This document shows, piece by piece, positions 1-7,780 of a stretch of DNA of 47,159 bases. This DNA is from Streptosporangium pseudovulgare. Its GTDB lineage: Bacteria; Actinomycetota; Actinomycetes; Streptosporangiales; Streptosporangiaceae. The notes under the pieces are model-generated. The model was not told the DNA's origin and made no database searches. It saw nothing but the letters and a program-made list of their open reading frames with translations. Each line of letters begins with the position of its first letter. The stretch's first letter is position 1. The DNA is taken from assembly GCF_014648055.1 (NCBI RefSeq), contig NZ_BMQJ01000030.1, forward strand, positions 1-47,159. Reading direction: 5' to 3'. Position numbers and translations under genes: made by a program.

Positions 1-587
1 CCAACTACGTGCTGGCCCGGCTGCTGATCGAGAAGGTCACCGGCCGCCCGGTCGCCGAGGAGATGCGGCGCCTCATCCTGGAGCCGCTCGGCCTGACGGG
101 CACCCTCCAGCCGGCCACCGAGCAGGACATCCCCGCCCCGCACGCGCACGCCTACTACCGCTACGAGGAGGACGGCGAGCAGAAGACGGTCGACGTCACC
201 CGGCACAACCCCTCCTGGATCTCCAGCGGCGGCGACATGATCTCCACCACCCGGGACCTGCAGACGTTCATCACCGCACTGGTGGGCGGCAGGCTGCTGC
301 CGGCCGAGCTGCTGACCGAGATGTGCACGCCGGAGTCCAAGGCCGGCTACGGCCTGGGCGTGTTCGTGCAGCCGACGCCGGGCGGCGGCACCGTCATCAC
401 CCACAACGGCGGCATGGCCGGCCACGCGGCGCTGATGTACAGCACGCCCGACGGCCGCACGACCCTGACAGCCGCGCTGAACTACGTCGACGACGCCGCC
501 ATGTCCATGGCGGCGGCGTTCCAGCAGGCGACGCAGCGGCTCGTCGCCGAGGTGTTCGGCCGCGGCCAGGCCGGACCGGCTCAATAA
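1..587 (+). CDS. Serine hydrolase, beta-lactamase/DD-peptidase fold (5' truncated by window)
   Basis: C-terminal part of a class C beta-lactamase-like serine hydrolase (D-Ala-D-Ala carboxypeptidase R61 type). The frame is open from base 3 (Asn-Tyr) and ends at TAA 585-587, so the N-terminus with the nucleophile SxxK and most of the YxN block lies before the window. Visible family blocks are LLIEKVTGR, HAHAYY, the ISTT-DL segment and the third active-site motif H-N-G at bases 402-410. It is a close paralogue of the next gene: the same blocks occur in the same order. Its likely location is outside the membrane, as for the neighbour with a signal peptide, but the N-terminus needed to confirm that is missing. 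The substrate cannot be told from sequence. Confidence 0.85.
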   Translation, partial: NYVLARLLIEKVTGRPVAEEMRRLILEPLGLTGTLQPATEQDIPAPHAHAYYRYEEDGEQKTVDVTRHNPSWISSGGDMISTTRDLQTFITALVGGRLLPAELLTEMCTPESKAGYGLGVFVQPTPGGGTVITHNGGMAGHAALMYSTPDGRTTLTAALNYVDDAAMSMAAAFQQATQRLVAEVFGRGQAGPAQ

Positions 588-736
588 CCGGGGCCGAGCA
601 CCGGAAACACCCCCGGGGACGTACCTGCCGGTAGGCGAGCTGACGGGACACGCGGCCGCCCACCGGCACCCGGCCTCCCATCCCCGCATCGCCCGGCGAG
701 CCGTTCGCCCGGGCACGACACCGAAGACGAGGAACG

Positions 737-1975
737 ATGAGAACCCAACTCACATCAGCGACCAAGGCGCCGCGGCGCGTAGCCGTCACAGCGCTGGCCG
801 CCGCGCTGCTGGCCGGAACGGCCACCCCCGGATCGGCCATCGCGGACAGCGGCGTGACCGTGCCGACAGCGGCCGCCAGGCAGGACCGTCCGGAGCTGCA
901 GAAGGCCATGCAGGCGTTCGTCGATGCCGGTTTCACCGGGGTGCAGTTGCGCGTGAACGACCGGCGGGGCGAGTGGGTCGCCGGCACCGGAGTGCGCGAG
1001 CTGGGCGCGGCCGCGAAGCCGCCGACGAACGGGCGGTTCTGGACAGGCAGCGTCGTCAAGACCTTCTCCGCGACCCTGGTGCTGCAGCTGGTGGCCGAGG
1101 GCAGGATCGGACTGGACGATCCGGTGGCCGGCTACCTGCCCGAGTTCGGGCTGGACCGGCGGATCACGGTGCGGATGCTGCTGCAGCACACCAGCGGGTT
1201 GTTCAACTACACCGGCGAGTACTACGACGACGGCAGGTTCGTGCCGGGGATCCCCGCCGCCGGCGACGCATGGCTGAACAACCGGTTCCACAGCTACCGG
1301 CCGGAGGAGCTGGTACGGCTGGCGTTGTCCAAGCCGGCGCGGTTCGAGCCGGGCACGGACCAGAACTACTCCAACACCAACTACACGCTCGTCCTGCTGC
1401 TGATCGAGAAGGTCACCGGCCGCTCCTACGACGAACAGCTGCAGCGACGGATCCTGGGACCGCTCGGGATGTCGGCCACCAGGACCGCGGGCAACCGGAC
1501 ACAGCTGCCCGGGCCGCACGCCCACGCCTACTACAGCTACCAGGGCACGACGGTCGACATCTCCCGTCAGAACCTGTCCCTGCTGGTCGGCGCCGGTGAC
1601 CTGATCTCCACCACCCAGGATCTGACCACGTTCTTCTCCGCGCTGAACGGCGGCAGGCTGCTGCCGGCCGAGCTGCTGGCCGAGATGCGCGAGCCGTACG
1701 GGAAGCTCGGCTACGGCCTCGGGGTGTTCGCCCAGGACCTGGGCCCGAACTGCGGCACCGTCTACCAGCACAACGGCAGCCCGCCCCACGGCTACGGCGC
1801 GCTGATGTACAGCTCGCCCGATGGCAAGACGACCCTGACCGGCTCGGTGACCTGGGTCGACTCGGCCACCCGGGGGCCGGTGAAGGACTTCCAGAAGCTG
1901 CTGGACGGGCTGGTCGAGGAAGTGTTCTGCGGCACGCCGGCCGGGTCGGCCAACGAGACCAAGCCGCTGCGGTGA
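737..1975 (+). CDS. Secreted serine hydrolase, beta-lactamase/DD-carboxypeptidase family
   Basis: A 412-aa protein with an Arg-rich n-region, a hydrophobic stretch at residues 15-30 and Ala-rich cleavage sites around 34-36, so it is probably exported. The three active-site motifs of the R61 DD-peptidase/class C family are visible: S105-V-V-K108, Y211-S-N213 and H345-N-G347. The start ATG follows GAGGA at 729-733. Members hydrolyse D-Ala peptides, esters or beta-lactams, and motif content alone cannot choose between these. It follows its truncated paralogue by 149 bp, which suggests a tandem duplication. The intergenic stretch shows no clear terminator, so co-transcription is possible. Confidence 0.9.
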   Translation: MRTQLTSATKAPRRVAVTALAAALLAGTATPGSAIADSGVTVPTAAARQDRPELQKAMQAFVDAGFTGVQLRVNDRRGEWVAGTGVRELGAAAKPPTNGRFWTGSVVKTFSATLVLQLVAEGRIGLDDPVAGYLPEFGLDRRITVRMLLQHTSGLFNYTGEYYDDGRFVPGIPAAGDAWLNNRFHSYRPEELVRLALSKPARFEPGTDQNYSNTNYTLVLLLIEKVTGRSYDEQLQRRILGPLGMSATRTAGNRTQLPGPHAHAYYSYQGTTVDISRQNLSLLVGAGDLISTTQDLTTFFSALNGGRLLPAELLAEMREPYGKLGYGLGVFAQDLGPNCGTVYQHNGSPPHGYGALMYSSPDGKTTLTGSVTWVDSATRGPVKDFQKLLDGLVEEVFCGTPAGSANETKPLR

Positions 1976-2209
1976 GCCGAAACACTCGCGGATATCCGCC
2001 CGGTGCGCCTTGATCGTCCGGCCGCCCTACTCATACGACCCCGGCTCGGAGGCCGGCATGTCGACCAGGCGCGCCACGTAGGCGGCCGCCTGGCCGGGGA
2101 TCTCACCGCGGCCGGTCGGGAACCTGCCATCACCCCCGGACGGCGCGGCGCCGTGGAACGAGGGCGGGCCCGGTTCGCCGTCCGCGGAGCACGGTGGTTG
2201 GATGTCCGC

Positions 2210-2698
2210 ATGATCGTGCGTGACGCCCGCCCCGAGGAGATGGCGAGCACCGGAGAGCTCCGGGTCGCGGCCTACGAGGCGCAGCGGCTGCTGGACGTCA
2301 GCCCCGGCTACGCCGCCACCCTGCGCGCCCTGGGCGCCGGCGACGGCCCCGGCGAGGTGCTGGTCGCGGTGGAGGAGGACCGGCTGCTGGGCACGGTCAT
2401 GTTCGAGCCCCGGCACGAGGGCAGCGAGGTGGCACGCGACCCCGCGGAGGGTGAGATCAGGGCGCTGGCCGTGGCGCCGGACGCCCGGGGGCGGGGCGTC
2501 GGCCGCGCGCTGGTGCGGGCCGTCACCGACCTCGCGGCCCGCCGGGGCGTCCGGCTCCTGCTGCTGTCGACGCAGTCGTCGATGACGGCCGCCCAGGGGC
2601 TGTACCTCTCGGAGGGCTTCCGCCGCCTCCCCGAGCGCGACTGGCAGCCCCTCCCCTCCTTCACGCTGCTGGCCTTCGGCCTCGACCTGCCCCGCTGA
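2210..2698 (+). CDS. GNAT family N-acetyltransferase
   Basis: A 162-aa protein starting MIVRDARPEE, typical for the GNAT N-terminus. An upstream in-frame extension to 2003 exists but has no family similarity and reads like intergenic DNA. Motif A, the acetyl-CoA pyrophosphate loop, is R-G-R-G-V-G at about residues 93-98, followed by the ALVRAVTDLA helix. The C-terminal Y-x-x-x-GF motif (LYLSEGF) is present. It transfers acetyl from acetyl-CoA to an amine of unknown identity in the cytoplasm. It stands alone, 46 bp before the RsbQ-like gene, and could be read with it, although no shared function is evident. Confidence 0.85.
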   Translation: MIVRDARPEEMASTGELRVAAYEAQRLLDVSPGYAATLRALGAGDGPGEVLVAVEEDRLLGTVMFEPRHEGSEVARDPAEGEIRALAVAPDARGRGVGRALVRAVTDLAARRGVRLLLLSTQSSMTAAQGLYLSEGFRRLPERDWQPLPSFTLLAFGLDLPR

Positions 2699-2744
2699 TC
2701 CGATCCCGACGCACCTCGCGGAGCAGAGGTGGGGCGGTGAGAGG

Positions 2745-3557
2745 ATGAACGGCGTGAACGTTGCAAAACGGAACAATGTGACGGTGACCGGACAGAGGGG
2801 CGCGCCGGTGGTCATGCTGGCGCACGGGTTCGGCTGCGACCAGAACATGTGGCGGCTGGTCGTGCCCGCCCTCGCCGAGCACTTCGAGGTGGTGCTGTTC
2901 GACTACGTGGGGGCGGGCCGCTCCGACCTGTCGGCGTGGAGCGAGGAGCGGTACGCGTCGCTGGACGGTTACGCCCGGGACGTCGTGGAGATCTGCCGGG
3001 AGTTGGACCTGCGGGACGTGACGTTCGTGGGCCACTCGGTCAGCTCGATGATCGGCGTACTGGCCGCGGCGCGGGAACCCGGCCGGTTCGCCCGCCTCGT
3101 CCTGGTCACCCCCTCCCCCCGTTACATCGACGACGGCGACTACCGCGGCGGGTTCAGCAAGGCCGACATCGAGGAGCTGCTGGAGTCCCTGGACGCCAAC
3201 TATCTGGGCTGGTCGGCGACGATGGCTCCGCTGATCATGGGAAACCCCGACCGCCCGGAGCTGGGTCAGGAACTGACCAACAGCTTCTGCGCCACCGACC
3301 CCGACGTCGCCCGCGTCTTCGCCCACGCCACGTTCCTGTCCGACAACCGCGCCGACCTGGCGGCGGTCGCCGTCCCGACCCTGATCCTGGAGTGCACGCA
3401 GGACTTCATCGCCCCGCGCGAGGTCGGCGCCTACGTCCACGCGGCGATCCCCGGCAGCACGCTGGTCACCCTCGACGCCACCGGTCACTGCCCGCAGCTG
3501 AGCGCCCCCGAGGCGACCGCGCAGGCCATCCTCTCCTTCACCGGCGCCGCCCCGTGA
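2745..3557 (+). CDS. rsbQ: RsbQ-like alpha/beta hydrolase (sigma-B-type energy-stress regulator)
   Basis: A 270-aa protein matching Bacillus RsbQ closely from memory: the HGFGCDQ oxyanion block (27-33), LFDYVGAGRSDL (51-62), GHSVSSMIG (nucleophile S98), D220 and GHCPQLSAP (H248). This triad has the same layout as B. subtilis RsbQ Ser96/Asp219/His247. In Bacillus, RsbQ is required for activity of the PAS-PP2C phosphatase RsbP under energy stress and is thought to process a small hydrophobic ligand for the PAS domain. It belongs to the same fold group as plant KAI2/D14 receptors. Here its stop shares one base with the next gene's ATG (TGATG at 3555-3559), and that gene encodes the expected PAS-PP2C partner, which strongly supports the call. 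Confidence 0.92.
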   Translation: MNGVNVAKRNNVTVTGQRGAPVVMLAHGFGCDQNMWRLVVPALAEHFEVVLFDYVGAGRSDLSAWSEERYASLDGYARDVVEICRELDLRDVTFVGHSVSSMIGVLAAAREPGRFARLVLVTPSPRYIDDGDYRGGFSKADIEELLESLDANYLGWSATMAPLIMGNPDRPELGQELTNSFCATDPDVARVFAHATFLSDNRADLAAVAVPTLILECTQDFIAPREVGAYVHAAIPGSTLVTLDATGHCPQLSAPEATAQAILSFTGAAP

Positions 3558-4858
3558 TGTGCCGCACCGAGCAGGAGCAGGAACCGGAGCGGGCCGGCGG
3601 CGACGGTAGCCTGACACAGGACGCGGCCTTCACGGCCCTCCTGGAGGACAGCGCCGTGGACCTGTACGAGAACGCTCCGTGCGGCTATCTCTCCACCCTC
3701 CTGGACGGGAAGATAGCCAAGATCAACTCCACCTTGCTCGCCTGGCTCGGATACACCCGTGAGCAGGTGGTGGGCCGCATGAGCTTCACCGACCTGCTCA
3801 CCGTCGGCGGCAGGCTCTACCACGAGACCCACTACGCCCCCCTGCTGCGCATGCGGGGGGAGATCAGCGGCATCGCCTTCGACCTCAGGGCCGCCGACGG
3901 CTCCCGCCTGCCGGTCCTCGTCACCTCCGCCGTCAAGACCGGCACCGACGGGCAGCCCCTGCTGATCCGCACCAGCGTCTTCGACGCCCGCGACCGCCGC
4001 GCCTACGAGTCCGAGCTCCTGCGGGCCCGCAAGGAGGCCGAGGAGGCCCGGCGGGAGGCCGAGGAGGCCCGCCTCCGGGCCGAGCGGGAGCGCGAGCGGC
4101 TCCAGAACGTCCTCGTGACCCTCCAGCGCAGTCTGCTGCCCCCCGTCCTGCCGGAGATCCCCGGCCTGGAGACCTCCGCGCACTACCACACCGCCTCCCC
4201 CGACCGTCTGGGCGGCGACTTCTACGACCTGTTCTCCCTGGGCGACGGGCGCTGGGGCTTCTTCCTCGGTGACGTGTGCGGCAAGGGCCCGGCCGCGGCG
4301 GCGATGACCTCGCTGACCCGATACTCCCTGCGCGCCGCGGCGATCCACGACCCCGACCCGGTCACGGTGCTGACCACGCTCAACACCGTCCTGCTGGAGC
4401 GCTACACCGGCCGCGAGCCCCGCTTCTGCACGGTCGTGTTCGGGGTCCTCGAACCGGAGGGGGAGGGCTTCACCCTCACCCTGGCCAGCGGAGGGCACCC
4501 CCCGGCGCTGCTGCTGCGGGCCGGCGGCGGCGCCGAGTACCTGCCCACCCCGGGCGGCGTGCTCGTCGGCGTGCTGCCCCACCCGCCGTTCACCCGCACC
4601 AGCACGGTGCTCTCCCCCGGCGACACCGTGCTGATGTACACCGACGGTCTCACCGAGGCCCGCGTCGATTCCGGCCGTGCCCTCTTCGGCGACGGGGCGC
4701 TGCTCGACTTCGCCGCCCGGCTGGCCCCCGCGACCGCCAAGGACACGATCACCGCGGTCACCGGCCTGCTGCACGGTTTCGGCGACGGCCTGGACGACGA
4801 CACCGCGACCATGGCCTTCGGCGTGCCCGCGTCCGGCGCGGCCGGGAAACCGGCGTGA
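3557..4858 (+). CDS. rsbP: PAS - coiled coil - PP2C (SpoIIE/RsbU type) phosphatase, RsbP-like
   Basis: A 433-aa cytoplasmic phosphatase. Residues about 30-145 form a PAS sensor domain (ENAPCGYLST start, GYTREQVVGR, LPVLVTSAV). Residues 150-190 are a heptad-rich Glu/Arg coiled coil. Residues 195-425 are a PP2C domain with metal-binding motifs G219-G-D-F-Y-D224, G238-D-V-C-G-K-G-P, SGGHPPAL, YTDGLTEAR and DDDTATM. The order is that of Bacillus RsbP, which dephosphorylates the anti-anti-sigma factor RsbV. ATG 3557 is chosen because the frame upstream is a shadow of rsbQ and the start overlaps the rsbQ stop. Its own TGA overlaps the GTG of the STAS gene by 4 nt (4855-4858), so all three proteins are probably made in fixed ratio. 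Confidence 0.93.
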   Translation: MCRTEQEQEPERAGGDGSLTQDAAFTALLEDSAVDLYENAPCGYLSTLLDGKIAKINSTLLAWLGYTREQVVGRMSFTDLLTVGGRLYHETHYAPLLRMRGEISGIAFDLRAADGSRLPVLVTSAVKTGTDGQPLLIRTSVFDARDRRAYESELLRARKEAEEARREAEEARLRAERERERLQNVLVTLQRSLLPPVLPEIPGLETSAHYHTASPDRLGGDFYDLFSLGDGRWGFFLGDVCGKGPAAAAMTSLTRYSLRAAAIHDPDPVTVLTTLNTVLLERYTGREPRFCTVVFGVLEPEGEGFTLTLASGGHPPALLLRAGGGAEYLPTPGGVLVGVLPHPPFTRTSTVLSPGDTVLMYTDGLTEARVDSGRALFGDGALLDFAARLAPATAKDTITAVTGLLHGFGDGLDDDTATMAFGVPASGAAGKPA

Positions 4859-5277
4859 CCGCCCTGACCGTCGACGTCCGCGGCTTCCCGGCCGGCACGG
4901 TCCTGGAGGTGACGGGGGAACTCGATTTCACCACCGTCGAGGGGTTCCACGACGTACTCCGGCGTCTCGTCCTGCGTCCCGGGCAACGGCTGGTCATCGA
5001 CCTGGGCGGGCTGACGTTCTGCGACTCCACCGGGATCACCGCCCTCCTGGCCGCCCGCAACGTCGCGCTGGACGCCGGAGCCGACATCGCGCTGGCGGCC
5101 GTCCCCGCCCCCACCCTGCGCGTTCTGGGCGTCATCGGCCTCGACCAGGTGTTCCCCGTCCACCCGGACGCCGGGGCGGCCGGTGTCCCCGCCGCTCCGG
5201 CGTCCGGCCCTCCGGCCCGTGAGCCGGAACCGCCGGATTCGCTGGGGACCATGGCCTGGGCGGGCCCGGAGGCGTGA
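4855..5277 (+). CDS. STAS-domain anti-anti-sigma factor (RsbV/SpoIIAA-like)
   Basis: A 140-aa protein with a single STAS domain at about residues 3-105 and a Pro/Ala-rich tail. The phosphorylatable serine is S58 in the conserved F-C-D-S-T-G-I block. The preceding strand VLEVTGELDFTT and the segment RLVIDLGGL are typical. The GTG start overlaps the phosphatase stop by 4 nt. The expected role is as substrate of the upstream phosphatase: when dephosphorylated it would bind and sequester an anti-sigma kinase. No RsbW-like kinase or sigma factor lies next to it, so the final target must be encoded elsewhere. Confidence 0.92.
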   Translation: MTALTVDVRGFPAGTVLEVTGELDFTTVEGFHDVLRRLVLRPGQRLVIDLGGLTFCDSTGITALLAARNVALDAGADIALAAVPAPTLRVLGVIGLDQVFPVHPDAGAAGVPAAPASGPPAREPEPPDSLGTMAWAGPEA

Positions 5278-5346
5278 CGCGGAAGGGCGCCGACGGGGCG
5301 CGCCGCTTGCGGCCGGAGGGCGGGCGACACCGCCTGCTACCCGCGC

Positions 5347-5360
5347 GGCACCACGGTGCC
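5347..5360. terminator. Short perfect inverted repeat between convergent genes
   Basis: GGCACC-AC-GGTGCC, a perfect 6-bp stem, lies about 70 bp after the STAS gene stop in the 293-bp gap before the convergent MBL gene (minus strand, ending at 5571). There is no T-run, as is usual in high-GC actinomycetes. It may end transcription from either side. Nothing else recognisable was found in 5278-5570. Confidence 0.35.
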
Positions 5361-5570
5361 TGAGCAGCGTGGCACCGCCGGCGCGTGGGAGGACCCGGTG
5401 TTCGAGAACGACAGGCGCGGGCGGCCGCGGCATCCTCATCCACCGGCACATCGAACGCGGATCCATCGTCGCTGACCAGGGCCATGCCACATCCGCTCCG
5501 CCATCTCCCCTCTCATGTGGTGAGAAGCTTGAGCCGGCCCGCGTGCGCCGGCTGTGTCGCGCACCGATCG

Positions 5571-6407
5571 CTAGCGGGGCGTCCCGTCGCGCTCGCTTCT
5601 CCGGGCGAGGCGTTGGAGCTGCCCTTCGTGCACGTCGCTCACCCACTCCCAGCCGGGCTTGGCCGATGGGCCGACCCGTGGGTCGGTGGGGGCTTGACCG
5701 TTCCGCAACGCGAGCACGTACGCGCGGTCCTGGTCGATCCGTGCCTGTACCTGGTCGGATCCGCCGACGGAACCGTGGCCCGGGACGACGACGTCAACGC
5801 CGCCCGCCACGCCCTCCAGCAGTCGCAGTGCGGCGAGGTAGTCCTCGATCGGGTCAGCGGTGCCGTCCACGTCGAGCATCGGAATCAAGACGTCGGAAAG
5901 CATGTCGCCGGCGACGAGAACCCCGCGTTCCTCGATCAGCAGCGCCGCATGGCCCGGGGCATGAGCCTGATGCTCGATGATCCGGATCCCGGGGCCGTCC
6001 CAGGGAATCTGCGCGGTTCCGGCGGGCAGGCCGGTGATGAGGCCGAACAGGTCCAGCGGTACCTGCCCGGCGATTTCCGTCTCCAGCAGGTGGGCGGCGA
6101 TGCGGGCCTTCGCACCTGCGTCCGACAGCTGATCTCGGACAGTGGCCGCGCAGCGCGCCGTGCCGTAACGGGGCGCCTCGCCGAGCTTGGCGTGCCAGAG
6201 CAGGTGATCCCAATCCGGATGCGTGGAAAACCCCGCCACAACGGGCTGACCCAACTCGCGAAGGTCGTTGGCGAGGCAGTCGATCTCGGAGCCGGTCACC
6301 CCGGGGTCGATGAGCAACACACCGGCCCGGCCCCGCACCGCAACGGCGTTGCTCTGCACGAACCCGCTCTCGTGGACCCACACACCCTCCGCGACCCGCC
6401 TCAGCAC
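5571..6407 (-). CDS. MBL-fold metallohydrolase
   Basis: A 278-aa metallo-beta-lactamase-fold protein. The usual HxHxDH motif reads H63-P-D65-W-D67-H68, so the second His is Asp. Other metal or active-site elements are H153 (APGH), D168 (VAGDML) and H211 (VPGHGS). The N-terminal strands GVLLIDPGV and FVQSNAVAV are typical. It is a cytoplasmic hydrolase of unknown substrate. Its start overlaps the end of the upstream reductase gene by 7 nt (6401-6407), indicating translational coupling in an operon probably controlled by the divergent HxlR regulator. Confidence 0.88.
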   Translation of the reverse strand: MLRRVAEGVWVHESGFVQSNAVAVRGRAGVLLIDPGVTGSEIDCLANDLRELGQPVVAGFSTHPDWDHLLWHAKLGEAPRYGTARCAATVRDQLSDAGAKARIAAHLLETEIAGQVPLDLFGLITGLPAGTAQIPWDGPGIRIIEHQAHAPGHAALLIEERGVLVAGDMLSDVLIPMLDVDGTADPIEDYLAALRLLEGVAGGVDVVVPGHGSVGGSDQVQARIDQDRAYVLALRNGQAPTDPRVGPSAKPGWEWVSDVHEGQLQRLARRSERDGTPR

Positions 6408-6997
6408 GAGCCCGCCTCCTTCGCATCCAGGATGGCGTAGCGATGCATCGTGACGCCCTGCTCGAACGATCGCTGCTCCAGCAGGTCGAGATCGATCGGC
6501 AGGTCGTAGTCGTCGAACAGCGGCCGGCCGAAGCCGAGGATCGCGGGATGGGTGAAGAGCAGCAGCTCGTCGAGAAGCCCCGCCCGGAGCAGCTGCGTCG
6601 CAAGCGCCGCGCCGCCCACGCTGATGCCGCCGTCGGTCTCGGCCCGCAGGGCGGCGAGCTGCTCGATCGCGTCGTCTCCACCGATGATCCGGGTGTTGTG
6701 ATCGGCGCTGCGGCGCGTGCGGGAGACGAGCACCTTGGGCTTGGCGGTCCAGATCTCGCCGTACTCACGCATGACATCCGGCAGCGACGCGTCCTCGCTC
6801 GCCCGTGGCCAGTACTCCTCCATGACCTCGTAGTAGACCCGGCCGTGGACCATGAGCGCGAGCGCCCGCGTCCGCGCGTTGGCCTCGCGGTGCAGTTCCT
6901 CGTCGATGCGCAGCCACTCACCGGCACCACCGTCCCCCGGGACCTGCTCGATCCGCAGGTCGAGGGACACCTGCATCGAGTAAACGAAGCGGCCCAT
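6401..6997 (-). CDS. Dihydrofolate reductase-like (RibD C-terminal domain) protein
   Basis: A 198-aa protein of the DHFR/RibD_C family: MGRFVYSMQVSLD start, ALMVHGRVYYEVM, KVLVSRT, DGGISVGGAALATQLLRAGLLDE and HPAILGFGRPLF. These are NADPH-dependent reductase-fold proteins, and most stand-alone members have no known substrate. ATG 6997 is preferred over upstream in-frame starts because it has a GAAGAGGAG ribosome site and begins the conserved sequence. It is the first gene of a two-gene operon with the MBL hydrolase, divergent from hxlR across a short intergenic region containing a palindrome. Confidence 0.88.
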   Translation of the reverse strand: MGRFVYSMQVSLDLRIEQVPGDGGAGEWLRIDEELHREANARTRALALMVHGRVYYEVMEEYWPRASEDASLPDVMREYGEIWTAKPKVLVSRTRRSADHNTRIIGGDDAIEQLAALRAETDGGISVGGAALATQLLRAGLLDELLLFTHPAILGFGRPLFDDYDLPIDLDLLEQRSFEQGVTMHRYAILDAKEAGSC

Positions 6998-7019
6998 CGG
7001 CTCCTCTTCCCAAAAGTGA

Positions 7020-7032
7020 TTGCATTCTGCAA
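7020..7032. promoter_or_regulatory. Candidate HxlR operator palindrome
   Basis: TTGCA-TTC-TGCAA, a perfect 5-bp inverted repeat in the 74-bp gap between the divergent reductase gene and the HxlR gene. A TATATT hexamer at 7037-7042 could be a -10 element for hxlR. HxlR-type regulators bind short inverted repeats in such divergent gaps, so assignment as its operator is an inference from position. Confidence 0.5.
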
Positions 7033-7071
7033 CCACTATATTGGGAGCGAAATACCCGTCAAGGAGGAATC

Positions 7072-7560
7072 GTGGAACCACGGTCCGGGTGTCCGATCAA
7101 CGCCGCCGTCGAGGTGCTCGGGGATCGCTGGTCGTTGCTCGTGCTGCGCGACGTCATCTTCGGCGACCGCCGATACTTCCGCGCGCTGCTCACCGGGTCG
7201 ATCGAGGGCATCGCCTCGAACATCCTCGCCGACCGCCTCAAGCGGCTCATCGATGCGGGGCTCCTCACCCGCGGCGCCGCGGGCCGCGGGCAGCGCGCGC
7301 GCTTCAGCCTCACCGAAGCCGGCATCCAGACACTGCCGATCATCTACGCTCTCGGCAACTGGGGCCTCGACTGGCGCCCGGGCAGCGACGAGCTCCGGAG
7401 CCGGCAGCGGCTCATGCGCGATGAGGGTCCGGCGTTCATCGAGGAGCTCATGGACGAGCTTCGCGTCCGCCACCTCGGCGCCCCGCCGAAGCCGCACGAC
7501 GGTCCAGGCCCGTTCGAGCGCCTCGACGCCGCCTGCGCGTCCCCGCCTGCTCAGCCCTGA
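7072..7560 (+). CDS. HxlR family winged-helix transcriptional regulator
   Basis: A 162-aa regulator whose family core occupies residues 5-100: the N-terminal Cys7-Pro-Ile block, LGDRWSLLVLRDV, the FRALLTGSIEGIASNILADRL recognition region and LTEAG. The GTG start is set by AAGGAGG at 7060-7066. HxlR/DUF24 proteins are dimers, and several sense electrophiles or oxidants through the N-terminal Cys. It is divergent from the reductase-MBL operon and most likely represses it and itself through the palindrome at 7020-7032. The C-terminal 40 residues (PKPHDGPGP onward) look unstructured. Confidence 0.92.
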   Translation: MEPRSGCPINAAVEVLGDRWSLLVLRDVIFGDRRYFRALLTGSIEGIASNILADRLKRLIDAGLLTRGAAGRGQRARFSLTEAGIQTLPIIYALGNWGLDWRPGSDELRSRQRLMRDEGPAFIEELMDELRVRHLGAPPKPHDGPGPFERLDAACASPPAQP

Positions 7561-7719
7561 CGACGAGGAGTCGCCGTGGCGACGGCCACCACCCGCCCGG
7601 CCGAGCTCGGTCGGCCCTCGTCCTGACACGCCGCTCACAACCGCGGTCGGCCCCAACCTGGCGAGCCGATGCGATCCCGGCTCCAGCCGAGCCTCCGTGG
7701 GGTGATCTGACTCACACCC

Positions 7720-7726
7720 TGTCACA
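7720..7726 (+). promoter_or_regulatory. TGTCACA element, candidate ECF41 -35 box
   Basis: TGTCACA lies 55 bp before the ATG of the oxidoreductase gene. TGTCACA is the published -35 motif for ECF41 sigma factors, and an ECF41 gene follows this oxidoreductase. The -10 motif reported for the family (CGTC) is not seen at the expected spacing; GGTGAC at 7741-7746 sits there instead. The call rests on the -35 match, the position and the same element at the second ECF41 locus. Confidence 0.45.
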
Positions 7727-7780
7727 GCGGCCGAGGACGCGGTGACTTAAGGCCGAACACCTGGAAACCGAGGAGGCACC

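Noticed and set aside
2027..2190. Minus-strand open stretch with natural-looking codons (GQAAAYVARLVDMPASEPGS near its end)
   Set aside because: There is no start with a ribosome site, the frame runs into the GNAT gene, and no family is recognised. It may be a gene remnant, but this cannot be supported.
3485..4774. 429-codon open frame on the minus strand opposite the RsbP-like gene
   Set aside because: It lies entirely antisense to a gene with clear PAS and PP2C motifs. High GC keeps antisense frames open, and the translation is low-complexity Gly/Gln/Arg with no domain.
5132..5485. Possible small minus-strand gene starting MALVSDDGSAFDVPVDED
   Set aside because: The first 20 residues look protein-like, but the frame then becomes Arg/Pro-rich and runs antisense into the STAS gene. 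There is no close ribosome site.
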